64,000 nt of DNA from Babylonia areolata. Taxonomy: Eukaryota > Mollusca > Gastropoda > Neogastropoda > Buccinidae. The DNA lies in NCBI RefSeq assembly GCF_041734735.1, contig NC_134896.1, forward strand, positions 37,916,039 through 37,980,038. Reading direction: 5' to 3'. A program made the position numbers and the translations under genes. Below the pieces are notes generated by a model, which searched no databases, had not been told where the DNA came from, and was given only the letters and a program-made list of their open reading frames with translations. Below are positions 26,444-39,200 of this stretch, piece by piece; within the stretch, counting starts at the first letter, position 1; each line of letters begins with the position of its first letter.

Positions 26444-29400
26444 CATGCAAAAAGACTGGGAGCAGACTGTTCCCATGTCCCTGCAGGGGTCATCTGCCTT
26501 TTACTGCAGTGATACAGGTATGCATGTGGAGGTTCTAACACTGATGTGAAGGGGCCACTGAAGCATTTGACTGGCATGATGGAGTTGTTGACATGACAGA
26601 GATTTAACCGGGCATGTCAAAGTAATCACAAACCTATGAACGATTCAGAATGAAAATCGCCATCGCAGAGTTGAACACTTGACAGTGTGACATCATTTTG
26701 ACATTACTGCTGTGTTGGTGTTTTGGAATTTCCAAGCATGTTTGTGTTTCTTGTCAGTTACTTGTCTTCATATCTCCCAGTGTTGTCATTGTGTGTCTTG
26801 GGAAACTTATACATGTATCTGAAGGTGGGATTTGATGTTAACTGTACATCTCCATGCCTCATTCTTGTATGAAGAGATAGATGGGGTGATGTAAGCAGCA
26901 TGTCGTTTGAGATCTTATACAGGGAATAGCATGACTTGTGAGAACTTAAAAAGGGGTGATGTTTATAGCATTTTGTGTGAGAACGGATGGAGTGCAGGAT
27001 GATGTAAATAGCTTTATGTGTGAGAACAGATGGACTGGAGGGGTGATGTAAATAGCTTGATGTGTGAGAACAGATGGACTGGAGGGGTGATGTGTGAGAA
27101 CGGATGGAGTGCAAGGATGATGTAAATAGCTTTATGTGTGAGAACAGGTGGACTGGAGGGGTGATGTAAATAGCTTGATGTGTGAGAACAGGTAGACTGG
27201 AGGGGTGATGTAAATAGCTTGATGTGTGAGAACAGATGGACTGGAGGGGTGATGTAAATAGCTTGATGTGTGAGAACAGATGGACTGGAGGGGTGATGTA
27301 AATAGCTTGATGTGTGAGAACAGGTAGACTGGAGGGGTGATGTAAATAGCTTGATGTGTGAGAACAGGTGGACTGGAGGGGTGATGTAAATATCTTGATG
27401 TGTGAGAACAGGTGGACTGGAGGGGTGATGTAAATAGCGTGATGTGTGAGAACAGGTGGACTGGAGGGGTGATGTAAATAGCATGTGTCAGAAGTAGGGG
27501 TGCTACAAACAGTATGACTTGAAAGATAAGGTGGGATTGTTATCTGTTGATGTACTGTGTGAGTAACTGACAAAACCACCATGTCCCCCACAGAAACTGT
27601 CCAAAGTTCTCACAGATACACAGCGGCTTACAGTAACTGACCAGTTTTTGCAGACATGCATTGTCTTAGTACAGTTCTCAGAGACACACACTGTGACCAC
27701 AGTTCTCAGATACGCACTGCCCTTGTCACAGTAACTGACCACAGTTCTCACAGACACACACTGCCCTTGTCACAGTAACTGACCACAGTTCTCATAGACA
27801 CACACTGTCCTTGTCACAGTAACTGACCACAGTTCTTACAGACACACACTGCCCTTATCACAGTAACTGGCCACAGTTCTCATAGACACACACTGTCCTT
27901 GTCACAGAAACTGACCACAGTTCTCACAGACACACACTGTCCTTGTCACAGTAACTGACCACAGTTCTCACAGACACATACTCACTTATCACAGTAACTG
28001 ACCACAGTTCTCACAGACACATACTCCCTTATCACAGTAACTGACCACAGCTCTCACAGACATACTCCGTTCTTGTCAAAGTAACTGACCACAGTTCTCC
28101 CAGACACACACTATCCTTGTCACAGTAACTGACCGTAGTTCTCATAGACACTGTCCTCGTCACAGTAACTGACAACAGTTATCACAAACACATACTGCCC
28201 TTGTCACAGTAACTGATCACAGTTCTCACAGATACACACTGTCCTTGTCACGGTAACTGACCACAGTTCTCATGGATACACACTGTCCTTGTAATGGTAA
28301 CTGACCACAGTTCTCACGGATACACACTGTCCTTGTCACAGTAACTGATCACAGCTCTCACAGATACACACTGTCCTTGTCGCGGTAACTGACCACAGTT
28401 CTCACGGATACACACTGTCCTTGTAATGGTAACTGACCACAGTTCTCACGGATACACACTGTCCTTGTCACAGTAACTGATCACAGTTCTCACAGATACA
28501 CACTGTCCTTGTCACGGTAACTGATCACAGTTCTCACAGATACACACTGTCCTTGTAATGGTAACTGACCACAGTTCTCACGGATACACACTGTCCTTGT
28601 CACAGTAACTGATCCCATTTCTCAAAGATAATGTCCTTGTCACAGTGACTGAACACAGTTCTCACAAACACTGCCCTTGTCACAGTAACTGACCACAGTT
28701 CACTCACATACTGCCCTTATTACAGTAACTGAGTAAGTGACCACAGTTCTCACAGACACACACTGTCCTTGTCACAATAACTGACCCCAATTCTCAAAGA
28801 CACTGTCCTTGTCACAATAACTGACCCCATTTCTCACAAACACTGCCCTTGTCACAGTAACTGACCCCAGTTCTCAAAGATAATGTCCTTGTCACAGTGA
28901 CTGAACAGTTCTCACAAACACTGCCCTTGTCACAGTAACTGACCACAGTTCACTCAGACACTGCCCTTGTTACAGTAACCGAGTAAGTGACCACAGTTCT
29001 CACAGACACACACCGTCCTTGTCATAATAACTGATCACAGTTCTCACAGACACACACTGTCCTTGTCACAGAAACTGAATACAGTTCTCACAGACAAATG
29101 GTCTTTTGATCAAAAGTCCACAAAAAGAGGACCTCTTCACTTGTGATAATCCACAAACTGTTCTGTTGTGTGTTGTACCTGTGTCCACTTAATGAGGTGT
29201 GTAAGGTGCAGTTTGACAAAAGTCCTTTTTTCTTCCTTGATTAAAACAAGCTGTAGTAGGTTGTATTGTGGGTGGTGTGATGGTGTTCCTGCTGAACGGC
29301 CTATGAGCATGTGGTTTCAGGATGCTGTCAGTCTTCTGTCTCGGTAATTGATAACGGATTCGATAGGAGTACAAATGGTGGGAAAAAATCTGTCACCTAA

Positions 29401-32400
29401 GGTGCAGGCTGTATGTGGTTGTTGGGTTATATATATAATGTGATCAAAGGTTTCTATACAACATGCTACCTACCAGGTGGCCCTTGTCTCACTCTCACAC
29501 GTGCATACATGTAGGTACACACTGTGCATGTAATGACTGCTCCTACACGTCACACACACGCACACACATGCACGCACACACGCGCAGACACACACACACA
29601 CACACACATACACCTCTCCTCTCTCTACCCTGTTGCACTGTATTTCAGACAGGATTATGTTGTGGAAAGAGGCTTAGTGTGCCGTGTGACTGACACTTTG
29701 AGATTGTCCTGTATGATATATCTATATCGCGAATTTACACACAATAATGTGTAAGGGTCATGCAATGGAAGTGGATTGTGTTAAATGGATTTTAATATAG
29801 TGCAGCAATAATATTTTCAGCTTGTGAAAGTGTGTTTGGTGATTATACTTTCCAGTCAAGGCAGTGTCATAAAGAATGGATGAGTGATGTGATAAAGTTT
29901 TGATTTTAGATTATTCCAAAATGATAAGGTGACCAATACATAAGGCATTAGATTATATTATTTTTTTCACACAACAGCGGTTGATAATGACCTATACACA
30001 AACCAGTTGTTATATTTGGTAGAGGTGCAGATGTCCAGAGTCAGCATTGGAATTGATATGGAAAGATTGTTTGTGGAAGATTGTTTTACGGGTTAATACT
30101 TTCTTTCTTCTTTTTTTTTATATTTTATTTATTTCTTTTTTTCACCATGAATTTGTGTTCCATCCACATTCTGTTTCGTTAACCAGATTTTTAAGGACTT
30201 GATTCTGTTTTGAAGACCCGATTTTTAAGGATGTACAAAGTGTCACCGTTGTAAAATCTGAAGCCTGCAGTGCTGCTGACTTTCAGAGGGGACGGCAGGC
30301 CCTCCATGTCCAGTAGTCGCAGCAGCATCAGCACTCCCACCTCCACCCCTCATGTCTGTATGGCCACCACCACCCCCACCACAAGCACCATGGCCATGGC
30401 CACCTCATCGGCCACATCAGCAGTGTCTGGCAGCTACTACGAGCAGAGCGGAGGCCGGCAAAGCAACAGCACAGTACCCACTTCCCACGGCTACTCTGAC
30501 TCCACCCTGTCCTCAGGGCGAGGTTCTGACGATGGGAGGGGCTCATCGTTCTACAGTCACTCCAGGCAAGAGTCGGAGCTGTACGGATCTAGTCACGACG
30601 GCCAGCTGAGTTCTGGGGATGAGCTGCACTCACGAAGCGCGTCCCACGACAGCTCTGACTACTCCCTGTCCAGTGAGTGGAAGCTGTTTTTGTGTGTGTT
30701 TTTTTTTCCTGTTTTTCTCCTGTAATTCCTGTCTGTTTCCTGTGTGTCTTGTTTGTTGTCAGTGCTTCCTGTTTTGTCTATCTGTCAGCTGTACTTCCTG
30801 TGTCTCCTGAACTTAATGTCTGTCTGCCTGCCGTGCAGTTCAGCGCTACCTGTCTGCATCTCCTGTAATTCCTGTTGGTCTCCTGTACTTCCTGTGTTTG
30901 TATATCTCTTGTACTTCCCTGTCTGTCTTGTACATCCTGTCTTCTGTCCTTTCTCTTTGTCTCCTGTACTTGTCTGTCTGTCTCCTGCACTGTTTGTTTG
31001 TCTCTGTACTTCTTTTCTGTCTGTCTACTGTACTACCCATTTGTCTCTTATTTCTGGCCTGTTTGTCTTCTGTTCTTCCTGTTTGTCTTCTGTGCCTCTT
31101 GTCTGTCTGTCTGTAATACCGTTCGTCTGGAAGAGCGTACTTCTTGACTGTCTACTGTACTACATGTTTGTTGGTCTGTCTCTATACTTCTTGTCTGCCT
31201 GTCTCCTGTACTACCTCGGTGTCTCCTGCACTGCCTGTTGATTGGTCTGTCCCTTGTACTTCCTGTCTGTCTGGTACTTCCTGTCTGTCTTCTGTACTTA
31301 AAGGAATGGTCAGTCTTATGCACTTCCTGTGTTTATCTGTCTCCTGTTTGTCTCCTCCATTTTTGACTCACTTGTGTAAACAAAGTGAGTCTATGTTTTA
31401 ACCTGGTGTTCGGTTGTGTGTGTGTGTGTGTGTGTCTGTGTGTGTGTCTGTGTGTCCGTGGTAAACTTTAACATTGACATTTTCTCTGCAAATACTTTGT
31501 CAGTTGACACCAAATTAGGCATAAAAATAGGAAAAATTCAGTTCTTTCCAGTCATCTTGTTTAAAACAATATTGCACCTCTGGGATGGGCACAAAAACAA
31601 AAAAACAAAAAAAAAAGCCTAATTATATGCAAACTGCATTTACTGTTATATTTATATTTTTTGTATTCTCTAAACTTTGCACTTTGATCTGATATTCTGA
31701 CACAACAACAAGAGCAGTCATTATCATTTTTTGTTCAAACAGGAACTTCTTTTGCTAAGCATGGAAGTTATATTTATTTTGCAAATGTTTTGGTGCAGAT
31801 AGTAAAAAAGGGAAATTACTCTGTAATTAATGCCAGGGGACTTAATTTGCTTTAAACTGATCTTTCTCATCTTAAACATTACATTTTGAAATTATACTCA
31901 ATACATAAAAAGCTTGTGTGTTTTACTCTTAGTGTACAGGGCTTTCACAATGTTCATTCGCCCAAGTGGTCTTTTTCAGAAAATACTAAAATCAATACGA
32001 CGAGTGGGCTTTACAGATCTGTTGGCTGAGCTCTGAAGGTCATGGGCAAAAATCAGTTGCGTACACATATTTATACACATTCAAAGCGCGTGCTCATATT
32101 CTTTGCGAACGCGAACAACGCCATTTTGTTTCAAGTTGTTGACCTGCCCATTCAGTCCTATATTCAGTGGACAATACACGATAACATGTGATGGAAAGTT
32201 GGAGAAGGAGACCGTTAAATATTTATTCAAAGAAAGATTTGTGAACGCCTCATCACTTACTGGATTATGCCCCAAACTGCCATAAAAATATCCACAGAAT
32301 CAGTTGGAATTCACAGTTAAAAATTGTAAACCATGCGAGTTAATACCCTTGAACTGATCACGATGAAACGAAAAATTTCCAGTATTGACTTTTCTCAAAA

Positions 32401-32873
32401 TGAAGTCCTTTTCACTTCTTACGACGTTTAGAAGTACTTGTACTTGGCTCTACATGTTATTAGTTTAACAAAATACTAAATTTTCATATCAACTTTAAAA
32501 CTATAAAACTAAATGAACATAAAAGAGAAATTTAATCGACCATGTCGTACTGCATTCCCAGTGGGTGTAACTAAACTTGTACATCTATCTAGATCTAGTG
32601 AAAATGGCTAAATGTTGCAGTGTGATTGCAGCGATAGCCATTAAAAAGAATTTTTTTTTTTTGCCCTCAAAGATTTTTTGAATGCCCAAGATACACCAGA
32701 ATAATATGATTTAAACAGCGTTCTCACTGCGAATACCGCATTTGATTTATCGCCCTTTAAAAAAGTATGTTCAAATGTTAAATTTTAGAACGTCACTTAA
32801 GGAGCCACGATAGTGTAATGGATAAGGCAGTTTCTTCTCACCCGAACACGCGGGGTTCGAATCTGGTTAGGAC

Positions 32874-32917
<44 letters not shown>

Positions 32918-35522
32918 GCGAAGCTTCATAATAACAAATACAGAACACATTTTAACAATTAGATTTTTTTTTTTTTAAGTGTATCACAAGTGAGTCTTGA
33001 AGGCCTTGCCTCTTGTCTGTTTTAACTTTCTCCCACATGTCTTGTTTTCACTTACACTTCCTGTCTGCTGTCCTACTTACACTTCTCCATTCCCTGTATC
33101 TTGTCTATCTCCCTTTCGCCTGTACTCTCTGTCTCCTGCACTACCTGTCTTTCTCCCCTTTCTCCTATCCCCCTGTCTGTCTCCTGTCTTTCTCCCTCTC
33201 TCTTATACTTCCTGACTTTCCTATTTCTCCTATACTTCCTCAGTTTATGTCTCTGTTACTTATACTTGTCTTGTCTCTTGGTTCATCTGACCTGTGGATC
33301 TTCCTGCTCACCTATTGTTCCTCACCTTTCTGCCACTTCTCCCCGCTTTGCTTTGGTTTCACTGCCTCTAGTCAGGCACTGGCCTCCACAGTGACCTGGT
33401 CACTGGCTCTGTACCATTGGCTGCAAACACCCTTAGACACCATTCACCCATCTCTGTGCCACCCTCACAAAGAAAGGGGCCTGCAAACACACATGCACAT
33501 GTGCACACACACACACACTTTTCAAGTCAAAGGCTTCCTGACCCCATTCCTATCCCATTGTTTGATTGCCTGATGAGCTTCCCTCTTTCTCTCTCTCTAT
33601 ATATATCTTCACCGATGAACAGTTTGTTGTCAGACTCCTTCCCTTTTTTCCAATTTTGCTATTATCAAACCACTTTCAAAGTAGACCTCAAGTGACCAAA
33701 ATGTTTTGAAGAATAAATAGACAGTGTCTAATCTGTTCCTTGTCTAAAATAATTGAAGAGGTGTTTCGTACACTTCACAGTCAGTTTGGCTTTTCTGGAA
33801 CACCTTGGCAGTGGTTACAGAGTTTTTTGTACGCAGTCATGATCATTGACCTTTTTTTCTTTCTTTTTTTTAAATATGACCCAAAGCCTATTTCCCAAGG
33901 TGTACAAAAGGTTTCAGTGTTGAGGCTGTCCTATTCATTATGTACAACAAGCTCCTGCAGTCACTCATTGATAGTCACTCTTCCCTAGCCAGTTATTACC
34001 AGTCCAGATGACATCAGCTGTGCAGGCTTTGCTGTCTAACAGAAACAGATCCCACCATCAAAGCAGTATTGTTCAGGTTAAGTCTTGGAAGACAGCAGAG
34101 GTTGAAATTAAATGGTGATAAAACTGAGGCCCTTCTCATTTAAACTGATCTTTTTCTGTCCCATCCACTCTCTGTGTAGAAAACACTGACATTTCATTTT
34201 TTCTTTTGGCATGCAGTTGTGGAATCATCATGTCAAGTGGCATGTCCCTTGACAATCACATCACTCAAACCTGAAATCTGCTTTTTCAGCTCTCTGTCTG
34301 AGAAGTTCCGTGTTGACATCTGTCAGCAACAGAACCTTACTTTGTGCCTTTGTCCTGTCTAGACTAGTTTAAATCACCTATGGCTGGCTGCCCCAAAGGG
34401 TATTAAGATCAGCTGAAAAATGTGTTGAACCCAGCAGCAAGGTTTACCCTCACAGCAAAGAAACAAGACCATGTCGTGTATCTGCTTCAAGCACTGCATT
34501 AGCTTTCTGTTGAAGCACACTTTCGGTATAATTAAAATTTTTCCTTCCTTTCCCCTTATTTCCTCCCCAGTCTAAATTTCTGATCTTTTGCCTGTTCACC
34601 TCGACCACTTGGTTCATTCACAGATTGCCTCTCTGCATTCCAAGGAACTGAACAACACCCCTTGAAAGAATACTTTCTCCTTCACTGCCCCAAGACAGTA
34701 CACCACAGCTACAGCACGTTGTATGCTGTACAGCTACATTCGGAAAAGCATTAAAAAAAACCCAAACAAACGTTTCAACAACACAACCCCCTTCCGAACT
34801 CTTTTTTCTTTTAATGCATGCAAGTACACAGACCCACTTCAACAGCGTTTGTGCTCGCTTGAAATCAACTTGTGTTTCAACTTTATTTTATTTACTTGAA
34901 ATTTTACTTGCTGTTTATACATTTTACATTGTCATTATTTATCTTGTGTACTGATTTGTGAGTATGATGAAGTGTAAGTTTGGATATTTTTGTGGATGTG
35001 GTGAGTGAGCTGGTGGGGGTGGTAGATCATGATTGGTGCCTGCAAAAGGCTGGTGCTGTTGTTGTTTTTAGCCAGTGGTGGCCTGCTTTGTGTGGAATGA
35101 GTGTACTTCTACCTCTAGGGTAGTGGATACATGATTACAGGACGCTTTATTTTTATTGTAATGATACCCGTCTTCAGTCAGGTGACACACACAGTGCATA
35201 CATTTGTGTACAGCACAATGCACCATACATGGTCTTTTGTCTGGTGACACACACACACACACACACCCAACCTTCCATTTAGTAATCCTCTTTCCACAGC
35301 CCATATCTTGCCAAGTGTATACAGTTTTTGAAAGCATACAGCCGGCAAGGGGTGGGGGTAGTGGGTGAAAGAATGTGAAGGGTGGAGATAACTGTCAGGC
35401 TGTCTGCCAGCAAGGCTGTGTGGGGGGTGGGTGGGAGAGGAAAACATGTCAGACAGGTTACACCAAGTAGCAGCATTGTCAGTTTTGTATACCTTCCCAC
35501 AGCTGTGTAAGTGTCCTTCTTG

Positions 35523-35564
<42 letters not shown>

Positions 35565-36213
35565 CACAGAGGCCAGGATTGACAGATCTGGGTGTTGGTT
35601 ATGAATATATGTGGTGTGTGCCAGAGAGCAGACTGACAGTCAACAAGCAGGAAGAGGTGAAGGTCTCTTGTACCTAAAAAGTCCAAAGAACAGCCAGGGT
35701 TATGTAGAGAAGTTGTGTACAAACACCGAGGAGGTTTGTGAGAAGACAAAAGAGGTCACCGTTGTTGTGGTGCAAGGAACACTGGCCTAGTCTTGTGCAC
35801 TGAACAGGTGATACTGTGAACACTAGCCTTGTCTGTCAGTCACTCTGTGTGAGTGTGATGTGTGTGTGTGTGTTTGTGTGTGTGACTGTGTCAGTGTGTG
35901 TCACCATATGTGTGTGTTTATCACTATGTGTGTGTTGACCACATTTTATTCATTTATTGTCAAATGCGGTGAGCTTGCTCCTAGAGCAGGGTACTGCGCT
36001 CAACAAGACCCCGTTTTATTTTCATTGTTTATTTGTTTTTGTTTTGGCTCTGTTTATTGTGCTGTGCATAAGTTTCAGGGCTGTAAACATTTTGATTTTG
36101 ATTTATTTCCACTTCTGTGTCTGTCCGTCTTTTGTTTTTGATAAAGTTCTCTCTGCCACTTTCTCTCTCTCTCTCTCTCTCGCTTTGACAACTCTTTGTC
36201 TATTTCTCTCTCA

Positions 36214-36244
<31 letters not shown>

Positions 36245-39200
36245 CCCCAAGTCTCTGGGCTATAAACATTTTTGTATTTGATTTGTTTCCACCCATGTGT
36301 CTGTCCATCTTTCATGTTTTTGAAAAAGTTCTCTCTGCCACTGTCTGTCTCACTCTTTGATAAAATTCTCTCTCTCTCTCTCTCTCGTATGTGTATGAGT
36401 GCTTGCATGCATGCCTCTGTGTGTGTGTGCGTGTGTGTGTGCGTGCGCGCCAAAGTGCAGTCATTATTCACTGTTTACCATTGGCCGTACCTAAGCTGAT
36501 GGGATTGTTGTTTCATGGTGAGATTAAGTGTGGCCCCCTGGGGCATGACCATGAGAGAGGGGTGAGGGTACAGGTGGTGTCAGAACAGCAGCAGTCACAG
36601 CTTGATGAATTGTCCCCAGCCAGCAGTACCCTCTCTGCACTTTGTTCTTCTCCCTGTGCTGTCTGTCAGTACTGGGGTCTGTGAGAACAATGTAGAGGTG
36701 TTTGTACCTTCACTGTGTCCTTGTCTGGCTGGCTGTCTGGCCCACCATGCACACTCCCATTGTTTGAGGCAGACACAGATGGGATCCACTGTTTTTGTAA
36801 AGAGTGACATGAAAGTTTCTATGCGATGGAGCCCTGGACTGCTCTGAGGAAGTTTTCTGACTGTGAGATCATAACGTCTGTAATCATGTCTTTGTTTTGG
36901 GTGTCACTTTTTTTGTTGTTGGTATGATGATGTGTGTAAAAGTTGCTTGAGTGTAATTTTTCGATGCCCCCAGTTAGAATATGAAATACTTGCCTCGTGT
37001 GTGGCGTTTTGTCCATTTATGTCCACACATGTGTGTCTGTCAGTAGGAAAGCAAGATATTAGGATATATCTTTTCTGTGGTACTCATACATGATTTGGTG
37101 TGTGTGTGTGTGTGTGTGTGTTTTACAGGTAACAGTAGAAGAGGATTGTCTTCATCAGGTCGACAAGCTCAGGTAATGGATTATGGTTTTATGATCAGAA
37201 CATGAATGAACTGCACAATTCTGATGGTATTAAAAGTTTTTGTAGCCGAGAAAAAAAATGTATGTTGTGTTAATGTGTCTCTTAAAATGGACTGTGTTAC
37301 ATTTTATATAGTTGTAAATGTACAGTGCTGTATTTATGCTGCTGTTAAAATATAGTGTTGTATTTATAGGTACTGGTGAACTGCATGGATAACGCAGTGT
37401 TTATTGAAAGGATCGTTAATGGAAAAGAGTGTATGTTTGGAAATGATCAGACAGTGAGCGTTGTTGTCATGTAATGTGGGTTTGTGACAGATTGTCAGCA
37501 GGACACAGGAGCAGGGAAGACTGGCGTTTGAGGACTGTAGCTCTTACCCGCTCCTGTCTGTGTGTATGTCTGTGTGTGAGCCTAGGAAGAATCCCACACA
37601 GGCTGAGTGTATACAAGTGACAGCCGGACAGGACCTTTGTCAGTTATTTGCCCAGACACTACAAAGACTGTAGGATTGGTAACTGGCTAGTTAACTGTTG
37701 GCCACCTCCTACCAGTGGTCACATGATGAATGTAAGGGTCCTTGGCTGAGAAAGATATGGGCAGGACATGGGCACAGGAGTAAGGTCATTCATTAAAATC
37801 TCTGTAAAAGCAAAAGCTTACAACACAGCCCTGATAATGTCCGGATACAAAATTGTACCAGTGTTTTGCTGTATGCTTTTTCATTCATGTAACACCATGA
37901 TCAACAGGACAGTGGTGGCTTCAGTTGTCCTGTCACCATGGTTCTTTTCACACACAGCACTACGGACAGTAGGACAGCAAGACAGTGGTGATCCTGTCAC
38001 CATGGTTCTTTTCACACACAGTACTACGGACAGTAGGACAGCAAGACAGTGGTGACCCTGTCACCATAGTTGTTTCACACACAGCACTTTGGACAGTAGG
38101 ACAGCAAGACAGTGGTGATCCTGTCTCCGTGGCTCTTACACACACAGCCCTGTGCACCGTGGTTCTCACACAACTCTGTTAACAGCAGGACAGCAAGACT
38201 GTGATCCTGCCACTATAGTTCACACACACAACTCTGTTAACAGTAGGACAGCAAGATCGTGATCCTGTCACCATGGTTCTCACACACAACACTGTTAACA
38301 GTAGGACAGCAAGACCATGATCCTGTCACCATGGTTCTCACACACAACACTGCACATAGGGTCAGCGATCCTGTCACCATGGCTGTTAGTCTGCCACACA
38401 CGGCACTGTGCACTGCAGGACAGTGATCCTGTCACCATGGCTCTTACACATACGGCACTGTGCACTGCAGGACAGTGATCCTGTCACCATGGCTCTTACA
38501 CATACGGCACTGTGCACTGCAGGACAGTGATCCTATCACCATGGCTCTTACACATATGGCACTGTGCACTGTAGGACAGTGATCCTGTCACCATGGCTGT
38601 TAGTGTTATACGCACAGCACTGTGCACTGTAGGACAGTGATCCTGTCACCATGGCTGTTAGTGTTATACACACAGCACTGTGCACTTTGTGGTGTTGGTG
38701 GTTTTCAGGCAGCACTGAGGAGAGGGGAGGCCAGTAACTACCTCAACATGGAGGCATCAGCCTCCAACACTTACCTGCCTGGCACTGACAGTGTGTACAG
38801 CTCTGTGTCACAGCACTCCAACTTCCCAGGTCAGTTCTCACCCCTTACTGATCTCCCCACTCACCTCTTTCACCATTCCCAATCTGTATGCAAGGTTTTC
38901 ACCTCTTGTCTGTTGGCTTGGTTATCACTCCTGTTTGGTTATCACGTTTTTTGTGTGTTTTTTTAAGGGATCTTTGAAAAACAAGGTTTGCCATGGAGTC
39001 ATGGAAGTCTGGAAAAATCTTGGGAAAGAATTGGAAGACTATTTCCAAGGCTTAAAAATGGAAACCATTGTTTTGCCTTGCAAGGTTGGGAAGAGACTTG
39101 AAATTTTCATTTTACCTTTTACCACATCCACAGTATTGAAGATTTTCATTATGAAAAAAGAAAGAAAAAGAAGAAAAAAGAGGCAAAATGATGGAAATTA

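Larger units (their letters stand above)
22777..30286. other. SIPA1L intron 13 (7.5 kb)
   Basis: Holds a G-rich array (23120-23960), TG-rich DNA (24190-24490 and 24780-24860), a possible cassette exon (24496-24654), a dispersed repeat (25480-25870), (TG)n at 26010-26048, (CA)n at 26406-26440, two 44-bp minisatellites (26990-27485 and 27590-29100) and CA-rich DNA (29500-29620). The vertebrate protein has a conserved Tyr/Phe-rich stretch after the PDZ; I could not find its counterpart here. Confidence 0.8.

Noticed and set aside
26758-27591. Minus-strand open frame of 277 codons with a regular [12 protein letters not shown]-type repeat
   Set aside because: It is only the translation of the 44-base minisatellite; no start context, no splice support, and equal openness in another frame.
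26990-29100. Regular 44-base repeats considered as a CRISPR array
   Set aside because: The units are directly tandem with no unique spacers, and the DNA is clearly eukaryotic and intronic.
29647-29720. Second possible extra exon before exon 14 (tttcag followed by QDYVVERGL)
   Set aside because: Open in the right phase for about 34 codons, but no good donor in the needed phase and no family similarity.
32803-32877. Possible tRNA gene
   Set aside because: Box A and box B are present but the ends cannot form an acceptor stem and a long T run follows, so it is treated as a SINE head. The same reasoning was applied to 17421 and 19893.
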